From: G965200765 sp965203865
GTDB taxonomy: Bacteria; Pseudomonadota; Gammaproteobacteria; Arenicellales; JAJDZL01
Reading direction: 5' to 3'
Length of the DNA stretch: 64,000 nucleotides
Assembly (NCBI GenBank): GCA_965203865.1
Contig: OZ241916.1
Coordinates: 1,240,001-1,304,000 of the forward strand
Position numbers and translations under genes: made by a program. Positions 18,901-26,014 of the stretch are shown here, one piece after another (position 1 is the stretch's first letter; each line of letters starts with the position of its first letter). The notes beneath the pieces were generated by a model. That model saw only the letters and a list, made by a program, of their open reading frames with translations, was not told the origin of the DNA and did no database searches.

Positions 18901-19421
18901 TTGCTGAAGGTGTTGCCCGCTACTATTACAAATTGCTTGCATACAAGGATGAGTACGAAGTGGCGCGATTATTGACGAGTTATGAATTTCATACACAGCT
19001 TGGAAAACAGTTTGAGGGGGACTACTCGATCCGATTTCATCTTGCCCCTCCAATGCTGGCAAAGCGAAATCCAGTAACAGGATTACCGATTAAGCAAGAA
19101 TATGGACCGAAAATGATGGTGGTGTTAAAACTACTGGCGCGTATGAAGTTCCTCAGGAACACGGTATTGGACCCTTTTGCAAGAAGCGAAGACCGTAAAT
19201 TGGAAAGACAGTTGATTGCGGATTATGAATCAGTTGTCACAGAAGTTACCAAACGCTTGAATGCAGAAAATCATCGGGTTGCAGTTGAACTGGCGTGCTA
19301 CCCTGAGACAATTCGAGGGTTTGGACATGTGAAGCGGCAATCTGTAACTGAAACCCAGTCAAGGGTGGAGCAGTTGCTGTCTATGGTTCGGGATGATGAA
19401 TCCCAGCCTCAAGCGGCTTGA
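15954..19421 (+). CDS. Indolepyruvate:ferredoxin oxidoreductase family protein (fused subunits)
   Basis: This 1155-residue enzyme fuses the two halves of indolepyruvate-type 2-oxoacid oxidoreductases. The N-terminal pyrimidine-binding region contains GYITGYRGSPLGGYD (about 46-60) and a TPP region follows with GIGCHYMALW and MGGEGASW (about 443-470). The central ferredoxin-like segment has C-x2-C-x2-C plus later cysteines (VCEGCGDCGIQSNC, then CNKDYSC), and the C-terminal gamma-type domain has SGVGGTGVITSGAILG (about 718-733). It would oxidatively decarboxylate aryl or branched 2-oxo acids to acyl-CoA. The start is GTG 15954. Aerobic proteobacteria carry this fused form, but its presence between an acyl-CoA dehydrogenase and glutaryl-CoA dehydrogenase is less usual and ties it to the same pathway. 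Confidence 0.88.
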   Translation: MLETVSLDDKYTQDSGRIFITGIQALVRLPMIQEERDRAIGLNTAGYITGYRGSPLGGYDLQLWQAQEHLEQHKIIFQPGINEDLAATAVWGTQQAELGDSGKYDGVFCIWYGKGPGVDRSGDAMRHANLAGTSKWGGVLAALGDDHACESSTTAHQSEYALVNTMMPILNPSGVQDILDFGLAGWALSRYSGCWVGLKCVHDTVEATASIEINSRESRIAVPEEFELPAGGVNIRWPDTPLEQEARLHEYKLPAVQAFWAANNYDRIVFDSSEAEFGIVTTGKSYSDVRRALNELRIDERQARRFGIRLYKIAMSWPLEREKLFRFAKNLKKIVVVEEKRGLVEDQMKTLLYGRLNCPVIVGKQNEFGETLFSAKGRLDAMQIASVIGEQILSTTHSDSLQERLGYVNRQINMATELAPIQRVPYFCAGCPHNSSTKVPEGSIALAGIGCHYMALWMDRSTERFTQMGGEGASWIGESLFSKREHVFQNIGDGTYLHSGLLAVRAAVASETNMTFKLLYNDAVAMTGGQPFDGPLSSSQIAKQLLAEGVRKVTLATDEPEKFREKNLLGNVDVVHRREMDLIQREFRNEPGVTAIIYDQTCAAEKRRRRKRGTFPDPPIRAFINTAVCEGCGDCGIQSNCVAVIPENTEFGRKRRIDQSACNKDYSCVEGFCPSFVTIHGGNLRKPVLVDTEAMFDSSELPEPQLPNIDQEYAIVVSGVGGTGVITSGAILGMAAHLSGLGCSILDMTGLAQKGGAVVTHIILAKKQEDITSMHVSTGSAALSIGGDLIVAASKHVQSSMRRDKTHAVVNDYEMMPGEFTRKKDLVFPHAKLTEAIREAAGSDNVTFLDANACTEVLFGDTMMVNMFLIGVAFQQGHIPVPLESIERAIELNGRSVELNLQALHRGRQYIAEPEKFSMAVHGSKNQEDSEKLKMHQTIEELISHRASMLVEYQDAKCARRYQQFVEAAKKAESEHAPGMSGFAEGVARYYYKLLAYKDEYEVARLLTSYEFHTQLGKQFEGDYSIRFHLAPPMLAKRNPVTGLPIKQEYGPKMMVVLKLLARMKFLRNTVLDPFARSEDRKLERQLIADYESVVTEVTKRLNAENHRVAVELACYPETIRGFGHVKRQSVTETQSRVEQLLSMVRDDESQPQAA

Positions 19422-19452
19422 TTTGGAAGTTTTAAGTTGGAGGTGTGAAAAA

Positions 19453-20637
19453 GTGCAAAGGCAAGTTCGACCAGATTTTAACTGGGAAGACCCACTTCTG
19501 CTTGATGAACAGCTAACAGAAGAAGAGAGAATGGTTAGAACGGTTGCTAATCGCTATGCAACCGAATCGCTAATGCCGAGAATCCTGGAAGCAAATCGCA
19601 ATGAGCGGTTTGATACAGAAATCGCAATAGAAATGGGTGAAATCGGACTATTAGGCGCGACTGTTGAAGGATATGGATGTCCGGGAATGAGCAATGTTTG
19701 CTACGGACTGATTGCGCGTGAAATTGAGCGTGTTGATAGCGGCTATCGTTCTTTTATGAGTGTTCAATCTTCTTTGGTTATGTATCCAATTTTTCGATAT
19801 GGAAGCGAAGAGCAACGGGAAAAATTCCTTCCGCGACTGGCGAAAGGAGAGTTGATTGGTTGCTTCGGCCTCACAGAGCCTGATCATGGTTCTGACCCCG
19901 GTAGTATGACTACCAGTGCAACTAAGGTTGATGGTGGATACCGTTTGAACGGTGAAAAGGCATGGATTTCAAATTCTCCAGTAGCAGACCTGTATCTTGT
20001 ATGGGCAAAGAACGAGCACGGCGTGGTGCAAGGATTTTTGCTGGTAAATGGAACCGAGGGACTCAGCGCACCAAAAATTGAAGGCAAGTTTTCGCTTCGT
20101 GCATCAGCGACGGGCACAATTGTCATGAACGACACTTTTGTAAGTGAAGATATGGTTTTACCGGATGCACATGGTTTGGGAGCCCCGTTTTCCTGCTTGA
20201 ACAAAGCGCGCTACGGCATAAGTTGGGGTGCTATGGGAGCAGCTGAATTTTGCTGGCAGGCAGCTCGTGATTATGCGATGAATAGAAAGCAATTTGGTCG
20301 ACCAATTGCGGCAACTCAGCTTGTGCAGAAAAAATTGGCAGATATGCAAACCGAGATAGTGCTGGGACTTCAGGCATGCCTCAGAGTTGGCAGAATGCTT
20401 GATGAGAACAAGGCAGCCCCGGAATTAATAAGCCTGGTCAAGCGAAATAATGCGGGCAAGGCTTTGGAAATAGCGAGAATTTCTCGCGACATTCATGGCG
20501 GAAATGGTGTATCAGATGAATATCATGTAATACGTCATTGCATGAATCTTGAAGCGGTAAACACCTACGAGGGAACACATGACATTCATGCGTTGATACT
20601 GGGTAAAGCTCAAACCGGAATTTCCGCCTTTAATTGA
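19453..20637 (+). CDS. gcdH: Glutaryl-CoA dehydrogenase
   Basis: This enzyme converts glutaryl-CoA to crotonyl-CoA and CO2. The protein begins with the family-typical FNWEDPLLLDEQLTEEE and contains the ACAD motifs GCFGLTEPDHGSDPGSM (about 135-151), YRLNGEKAWISNSP (about 163-176), RKQFGRPIAATQL (about 277-289) and the catalytic Glu in NTYEGTHDIH (near residue 378). The glutaryl-binding Arg and Ser of the family are consistent with DRGSxxSFMSVQ-like text (DSGYRSFMSVQSS). I choose GTG 19453 because GGAGG sits about 9 bases upstream and the protein then starts close to FNWEDP. ATG 19393 would overlap the previous gene by 29 bases and add 20 residues that look non-native. Length is then about 394. 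Confidence 0.92.
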   Translation: MQRQVRPDFNWEDPLLLDEQLTEEERMVRTVANRYATESLMPRILEANRNERFDTEIAIEMGEIGLLGATVEGYGCPGMSNVCYGLIAREIERVDSGYRSFMSVQSSLVMYPIFRYGSEEQREKFLPRLAKGELIGCFGLTEPDHGSDPGSMTTSATKVDGGYRLNGEKAWISNSPVADLYLVWAKNEHGVVQGFLLVNGTEGLSAPKIEGKFSLRASATGTIVMNDTFVSEDMVLPDAHGLGAPFSCLNKARYGISWGAMGAAEFCWQAARDYAMNRKQFGRPIAATQLVQKKLADMQTEIVLGLQACLRVGRMLDENKAAPELISLVKRNNAGKALEIARISRDIHGGNGVSDEYHVIRHCMNLEAVNTYEGTHDIHALILGKAQTGISAFN

Positions 20638-20665
20638 ACAAACAGCTAATAATTTGGAGAAATTA

Positions 20666-22117
20666 ATGAACTTGCAGGATAAATCTCTATTTCGCCAGCA
20701 ATGCTATGTTGGCGGTAAATGGGTCGATGCAGATAATGGAGCAACGATTAACGTAACGAATCCATCAAACAGCAATGTTGTGGGTTCAGTGCCAAAATTT
20801 GGTGCGGCAGAAACTTCACGCGCAATTGATGCTGCTGAAGAAGCTTTTCATAGTTGGCGCAAGAAAACTGCCAAGGAGCGATCTATACTGGTTCGTGCAC
20901 TATCTGATGCAATGATGGAAAATCAGGAAGACTTGGCTTCGATAATGACGACTGAGCAAGGCAAGCCATTGTCGGAGTCACGCGGTGAAGTAGCCTACGC
21001 AGCCTCGTTTTTCGAGTGGTTTGCCGAGGAAGGCAAGCGCATGTATGGAGATGTTATTCCGCAGCATCTGCCTGATCGTAGAATTGTTGTGATTAAAGAG
21101 CCAGTAGGGGTTTGCGCTGCGATTACTCCATGGAATTTCCCTGCAGCAATGATTACCCGAAAAGCGGGGCCGGCGCTTGCAGCGGGTTGCACGATTGTGA
21201 TCAAGCCGGCAAGCCAAACACCTTACTCCGCACTTGCTTTATGCGAATTGGCTGACAGGGCAGGTATTCCCCCGGGCGTGATTAATGTGGTTACCGGGAA
21301 TTCTTCGGAAATTGGTGCCGAACTTACGTCAAACGAAAAAGTTCGCAAGTTGACTTTTACTGGTTCTACCAATATTGGCAAGGTGCTAATGAGGCAGTGT
21401 GCTGACAGTGTGAAAAAAGTATCTCTTGAACTTGGTGGGAATGCGCCATTTGTTGTTTTTGACGATGCTGACATTGATGCGGCTGTTTCGGGTGCAATTC
21501 AGTCTAAATACCGTAATTCTGGACAAACTTGCGTGTGTGCGAATCGACTACTGATTCACGATGCGATTTATGACGAGTTTTCGGAAAAGTTTAGTAGAGA
21601 AGTTGCAAAAATGAAAGTAGGCGATGGCTTTGAAAAAAATGTTGTGCAGGGACCTTTGATCGACATGTCGGCGGTTGAGAAAGTGGAAGCTCATATTGAA
21701 GATGCTGTGCAAAAAGGTGCCATGGTTGTTGCCGGTGGTTCAAGACATGAGCTAGGAGGCTCATTTTTTCAGCCAACAGTTATGACAAATGTCAAAGTTA
21801 ATATGGCAGTGGCAAATGAAGAAACTTTTGGTCCGCTCGCACCGTTGTTTCGATTTCATAGCGAGGAAGAGGCAATTGAAATGGCCAACGATACAGAATT
21901 TGGCTTGGCCGCCTACATCTACAGTCGGGACCTAGGGAGAGTTTGGCGAGTTTCAGAGGCAGTTGAATACGGAATTGTAGGAATCAATACCGGAATCATT
22001 TCAACAGAAGTGGCGCCATTTGGAGGAATGAAAGAGTCTGGGATAGGTCGAGAAGGTTCCAAGTATGGCTTGGACGAATATGTCGAAATTAAGTATCTGT
22101 GCATGGCGGGTGTTTAA
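20666..22117 (+). CDS. gabD: NAD(P)-dependent (succinate/glutarate) semialdehyde dehydrogenase
   Basis: This 483-residue aldehyde dehydrogenase oxidises a dicarboxylic semialdehyde to the acid. The catalytic Glu is in VSLELGGNAPF (about 255-265) and the catalytic Cys in NSGQTCVCANR (about 284-294), the double-Cys GQTCVCANR form characteristic of succinate semialdehyde dehydrogenases. ITPWNFPAAM (about 153-162) and the EVAPFGGMKESGIGREG C-terminus also match GabD/DavD. ATG 20666 is preferred over TTG 20654 because TTTGGAGAAATTA places a GGAG ribosome site just before it. Behind gcdH it could be glutarate semialdehyde dehydrogenase (DavD) of a 5-aminovalerate route, or GabD of GABA breakdown; the sequence cannot separate these. 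Confidence 0.9.
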   Translation: MNLQDKSLFRQQCYVGGKWVDADNGATINVTNPSNSNVVGSVPKFGAAETSRAIDAAEEAFHSWRKKTAKERSILVRALSDAMMENQEDLASIMTTEQGKPLSESRGEVAYAASFFEWFAEEGKRMYGDVIPQHLPDRRIVVIKEPVGVCAAITPWNFPAAMITRKAGPALAAGCTIVIKPASQTPYSALALCELADRAGIPPGVINVVTGNSSEIGAELTSNEKVRKLTFTGSTNIGKVLMRQCADSVKKVSLELGGNAPFVVFDDADIDAAVSGAIQSKYRNSGQTCVCANRLLIHDAIYDEFSEKFSREVAKMKVGDGFEKNVVQGPLIDMSAVEKVEAHIEDAVQKGAMVVAGGSRHELGGSFFQPTVMTNVKVNMAVANEETFGPLAPLFRFHSEEEAIEMANDTEFGLAAYIYSRDLGRVWRVSEAVEYGIVGINTGIISTEVAPFGGMKESGIGREGSKYGLDEYVEIKYLCMAGV

Positions 22118-22143
22118 CTATTTGATGCGGAAGGATTAATTTT

Positions 22144-22746
22144 GTGTCCGCAAAAACCGAATATCTGGTTCCTGCACCAACGCCGCTAGAGTTATTCTCC
22201 TCCTGGCTAAACGATGCATTAAAGGAGGATTTTATTGAACCGTACGCAATGACACTTGCAACTGCAACTGCTGAGGGACGACCGTCGGCGCGGCAAGTGC
22301 TTTTAAAGTCCTTTGATGAAAATGGCTTTGTATTCTATACAAATTATGAAAGCCGCAAGGGAAGGGAGATTTTTGAAAATCCCTATGCGAGCGCAGTCAT
22401 TTGGTGGGATAGATTGCATCGTCAAGTACGTATAGAAGGCATGCTGGAAAAGCTGTCATCGGAACTGTCTGATAAATATTTTGAGACTCGCCCCAGAGGC
22501 AGTCAAATCAGTGCCTGCATTTCTCCTCAAAGCCGCGAGATTGACATTGAGAACTTGCTGGCTCAGTCAAGATATATGGAGAATGAATTGCACGGAGAGT
22601 CAATAAAAAGACCAGAGTACTGGGGTGGCTATGTAATTCAACCGAACAGAATTGAATTCTGGCAGGGGAAGCCGAATCGACTGCACGACCGTTTGGTCTA
22701 TATTCTGCAGAACGATAAGTGGATTACACAGCGACTCGGCCCGTGA
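22144..22746 (+). CDS. pdxH: Pyridoxamine 5'-phosphate oxidase
   Basis: PdxH makes pyridoxal 5'-phosphate from pyridoxamine or pyridoxine phosphate using FMN. The 200-residue protein is slightly shorter than E. coli PdxH (218) at the N-terminus. It contains RPSARQVLLKSFDENGFVF (about 43-61), the FMN-binding YTNYESRKG (about 62-70), RQVRIEGMLEKL (about 95-106), SQISACISPQSR (about 119-131) and the C-terminal WGGYVIQPNRIEFWQG (about 160-175) followed by RLHDR. The start is GTG 22144. As the last gene of the operon, 26 bases behind the semialdehyde dehydrogenase, it would supply PLP for aminotransferases, including the convergent class III enzyme next door. Confidence 0.95.
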   Translation: MSAKTEYLVPAPTPLELFSSWLNDALKEDFIEPYAMTLATATAEGRPSARQVLLKSFDENGFVFYTNYESRKGREIFENPYASAVIWWDRLHRQVRIEGMLEKLSSELSDKYFETRPRGSQISACISPQSREIDIENLLAQSRYMENELHGESIKRPEYWGGYVIQPNRIEFWQGKPNRLHDRLVYILQNDKWITQRLGP

Positions 22747-22880
22747 CAATTCTTGCTACTTGAATATATTGGGCTATTCAGTGTTGGCTATATTCAAAAG
22801 TGGACCGCGAAAGTTCCATGCTCTTCATCTGAAGTATTAAGCAGGGCGTAGTACGCGGTGTAAATTGTTCTTATTTACTG

Positions 22881-24278
22881 CTATTCATTGACTGCATGCT
22901 TTGCCGATTGAAACAGATTTGAGTAAACCGTATCCAATGCTTCCGACAGAATATCAAAGAGGTCGTTTACCTGGCTCTCAGTGATAATCAAAGGCGGGCA
23001 AATTCCTACAGTATCGCCAGCTGGCAAAGCCCTTAGAATTAATCCGTTTCTCAGGCATTCTTCAAAAACCTGGCCGGCAACCTTGAGCTCAGGCTCGAAA
23101 GGTTGTTTTGTTGATTTGTCGGCAACGAATTCAACGGCACCGATCAACCCCGCTCCCCGAGCTTCACCGACCAGAGGATGATTGCCAAGTTCTTTCAATC
23201 GATTCTGAAATGGAACCATCACCTCTCGGACATGTCCAACTATGTCTCTCTCTTCATAGATTTTGAGTGTTTCAAGGGCAACAGCTGCACCGACAGGATG
23301 GCCTCCATATGTAAATCCGGTGCCGAACAAGCCGACTTTCTCACTCTGCATGACAAATGCTTGGTAGATATCTTCCGAAATCATCACAGCACCAATCGGT
23401 ATATATGCTGAAGACAGTTGCTTCGCGCAGGTAACAATATCCGGATTCACTATTCCAAATGTATCGCATCCCCATGGATTGCCGGTTCTGCCGAATCCGT
23501 TAATCACTTCATCTGCAATTAACAGTACATCGTATCGTCTCAGTACTTTCTGGATTTTTTCAAAATAACCTTTCGGCGGCGGGATTACACCGCCGGCACC
23601 CATCAAAGGCTCGGCAATGAGTGCTGCAACTGTGTCGGGGCCTTCTGCAATTATCAGGTCTTCAAGTTCTTTGGCAAGACGAGAGGAAAATTCTTCTTCA
23701 GATTCCCCTTCGTTTCCAAAGCGGTAGTAGTGCGGTGTTCCGATCTGTTTAAATCGGTCCAATGGTGCATCAAATTCATTCTGAATGACCGGAATTGCCG
23801 TCAGGCTAGTGCAAATAATTGTTACGCCGTGGTAACCCTTGTGTCTTGAAATAATTTTTTTCTTTTCCGGGCGGCCCAAGGCGTTATTGTAATACCAGGT
23901 AAATTTGACTGCTGTGTCTACTGCCTCCGAGCCCGAAGTGACAAAATAGGCTTTTGACATTGATTCAGGCGCAAAATCAATCAAGCGGTCGGCAAGTTCA
24001 GTAACTACCGGTGCTGTTCTTCCCGCGAAACTGTGATTGTAGGGCAGAGTCAGGATTTGCTGCTTTGCTACTTCTGCCAGGCGTTCTTCGCTAAATCCCA
24101 GCGATGTACACCAAAGCCCGGCCAAGCCTTCAATGTATTGATTTCCAGAATCGTCCCATACATAAATACCATTGCCTTTAACATAGGTTTTTGGACCTAT
24201 GGTTTGATGTGCAGATAGATTTGTATAAGGGTGAAGGTTCGACCGAATGTCTTTTTCAGCGATTGATGCTTCTTTCAT
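22881..24278 (-). CDS. Class III PLP-dependent aminotransferase (omega-amino acid type)
   Basis: This 465-residue enzyme belongs to the omega-amino acid:pyruvate / putrescine aminotransferase group. Visible features are FVTSGSEAVDTAVK (about 107-120) for phosphate binding, SRHKGYHG (about 134-141), LLIADEVINGFGRTG (about 251-265) with the PLP-ring Asp, the Schiff-base Lys in CAKQLSSAYIPIGAV (about 285-299) and GFTYGGHPVGAAVALE (about 323-338). The substrate is not fixed: 4-aminobutyrate, 5-aminovalerate, putrescine, beta-alanine and taurine are all used in this group. A GabD-type gene and pdxH lie next door on the opposite strand, which suggests amino-acid breakdown to a semialdehyde as a shared pathway. 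Confidence 0.88.
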   Translation of the reverse strand: MKEASIAEKDIRSNLHPYTNLSAHQTIGPKTYVKGNGIYVWDDSGNQYIEGLAGLWCTSLGFSEERLAEVAKQQILTLPYNHSFAGRTAPVVTELADRLIDFAPESMSKAYFVTSGSEAVDTAVKFTWYYNNALGRPEKKKIISRHKGYHGVTIICTSLTAIPVIQNEFDAPLDRFKQIGTPHYYRFGNEGESEEEFSSRLAKELEDLIIAEGPDTVAALIAEPLMGAGGVIPPPKGYFEKIQKVLRRYDVLLIADEVINGFGRTGNPWGCDTFGIVNPDIVTCAKQLSSAYIPIGAVMISEDIYQAFVMQSEKVGLFGTGFTYGGHPVGAAVALETLKIYEERDIVGHVREVMVPFQNRLKELGNHPLVGEARGAGLIGAVEFVADKSTKQPFEPELKVAGQVFEECLRNGLILRALPAGDTVGICPPLIITESQVNDLFDILSEALDTVYSNLFQSAKHAVNE

Positions 24279-24339
24279 CGTTTATGTACCAGTTGGTTTA
24301 CACTTGCATATTCAAAGAATTCAATTCTAACACACAAGA

Positions 24340-25875
24340 CTAAATGGAAGAGTCTGGAAATGATGCCTTGCGCCGAGTTATAAATTCGTTCAATGCTTCG
24401 TCGATTACCGGGTCGATATACGGCTCCTGGTACTCTTCCAGCATTTGCTTCCATTGAAAATTTGCGCGTTTGGTTGCATCCATTTCACCATCGGCAAGCC
24501 ACTGCTCGAAACTGTTGTTATCAGCAATCGTGGAGCGGTAAAAAGCAGTTTCGAAGTTTTCCTGTGTATGTGCACAACCAAGAAAATGATTTCCTGGGCC
24601 GACTTCCCGTATTGCATCCAGCGCCTGAGCATTAGTCGAGGTGTCCACGCCTGACATGAAAGTCTGCATGATTCCAGCTTGGTCTGCGTCCATAATGAAT
24701 TTTTCGTAGCCCATTGCCAGTCCTCCTTCCAGCCAGCCAGCTGTGTGCAGCATAAAATTTACACCTGCCAGCATTGCAGCTTGCAATGTGTTTGCCGACT
24801 CATATGCGGCTTGTGCATCGGAAATTTTTGATGCGCACAATCCGCCGCCGCTTCGGAATGGAACGCCGAGCCGTCGAGACAGCGCCGCGCATAAGTAAAG
24901 TACTTGAGACGGTTCTGGAGTACCAAAAGTGGGGGCACCAGACTGCATGGATATTGAGCTGCTGAAAGTGCCGAATATAACCGGCGCACCTGGCCGAATA
25001 AGCTGAGCGAAAGCCATGCCTGCCATAGCTTCTGCAAGAATTTGGGTGCAGGTGCCGACGACGGTAACCGGCGACATCGCACCGGAAAGTATAAATGGAG
25101 AAATGACGGTTCCCTGGTTGTTTCTGGCGTAAACCTTGAGTGCAGACAGCATTGTGTCATCGAAAGTCATAGGGGAGTTGACATTGATCAAAGAAACAAC
25201 ACAAGTGTTGCTGTCGACAAAATCATCACCAAAGACGATTTTTACCATATCTACTGTATCTTGTGCGCGTTCTCCACTAGTAACCGACCCCATAAACGGC
25301 TTGTCAGAATACTTGATATGACTGTAAACCATGTCAAAGTGTCGTTTGTTTACGGGCAGGTCAACTGGCTCGCAAAGCGTGCCGCCTGAGTGATGCAAGG
25401 CTGGTGTCATATAGGCAAGTTTCACAAAGTTTTGAAAATCTTCAATGGTGGCGTATCTCCTGCCATCATCAAGGTTGCGAATAAAAGGCGGACCGTATGC
25501 GGGAGCAAAAACCGCTGTATCTTTGGCGATACGTACGTTGTTTTGAGAGTTTCGCGCAACTTGAACAAATTCTGCGGGGGCGTTTTCCCGAATAATGCCT
25601 CGACACATTCCCTTGTCGAATCGAACGCGTTCGCCATCTACCGAAGCTCCAGCTTTTTCCCAGATTTCCAGTGCCTCCGGGTCGTCTCTGAACTCGATGC
25701 CGATTTCCTGCAGAATTTGCTCGGCGTTGTTTTCAATCAACTCCAGGGTTTCTTCGGGTGCAATCTCGTAAACGGGTACTTTACGGGTAATATAAGGCAC
25801 AGTTTCTAGTTGAACCTTGCTTCTTTCAGCAACCCGCGCTGAGCGACCACCTGACCTGACTCTTCGTGCTACCAT
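24340..25875 (-). CDS. MttB-family methyltransferase, non-pyrrolysine
   Basis: This 511-residue protein is a member of the trimethylamine methyltransferase (MttB) superfamily, an 8-stranded barrel that moves a methyl group from a quaternary or tertiary amine to a corrinoid protein. It is read straight through with ordinary codons: no in-frame UAG marks a pyrrolysine, so it belongs with the glycine betaine (MtgB), proline betaine and carnitine (MtcB) type enzymes rather than true trimethylamine methyltransferase. HHSGGTLCEPVDLP (about 156-169), SVTSGERAQDT (about 191-201) and FGTPEPSQVLY (about 314-324) are family-like. No corrinoid protein or reactivase gene is seen nearby, but a cobalamin adenosyltransferase lies at 39.7 kb. 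Given lcdH and caiD, betaine or carnitine is a plausible substrate. Confidence 0.87.
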   Translation of the reverse strand: MVARRVRSGGRSARVAERSKVQLETVPYITRKVPVYEIAPEETLELIENNAEQILQEIGIEFRDDPEALEIWEKAGASVDGERVRFDKGMCRGIIRENAPAEFVQVARNSQNNVRIAKDTAVFAPAYGPPFIRNLDDGRRYATIEDFQNFVKLAYMTPALHHSGGTLCEPVDLPVNKRHFDMVYSHIKYSDKPFMGSVTSGERAQDTVDMVKIVFGDDFVDSNTCVVSLINVNSPMTFDDTMLSALKVYARNNQGTVISPFILSGAMSPVTVVGTCTQILAEAMAGMAFAQLIRPGAPVIFGTFSSSISMQSGAPTFGTPEPSQVLYLCAALSRRLGVPFRSGGGLCASKISDAQAAYESANTLQAAMLAGVNFMLHTAGWLEGGLAMGYEKFIMDADQAGIMQTFMSGVDTSTNAQALDAIREVGPGNHFLGCAHTQENFETAFYRSTIADNNSFEQWLADGEMDATKRANFQWKQMLEEYQEPYIDPVIDEALNEFITRRKASFPDSSI

Positions 25876-26014
25876 TTCAACACCATTACTTTAGTATAAA
25901 ACCATAAAACAGTATGTCAGACGTAGTCGAATTGCAAGCAAATTTGCGACACCTGAATGTTCTAATGTGCCGTTTTCCACCAAATATAAAAGAACAGCGC
26001 AAATTGAATCAGTT

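Noticed and set aside
22759..22798. Inverted repeat TTGAATATA / TATATTCAA after pdxH as a terminator
   Set aside because: The stem is AT-only with a 20-base loop and no T run, so too weak to call.
24340..25875. Pyrrolysine-containing trimethylamine methyltransferase
   Set aside because: The whole family length is read in one frame without an in-frame UAG, and no pyl genes are visible.
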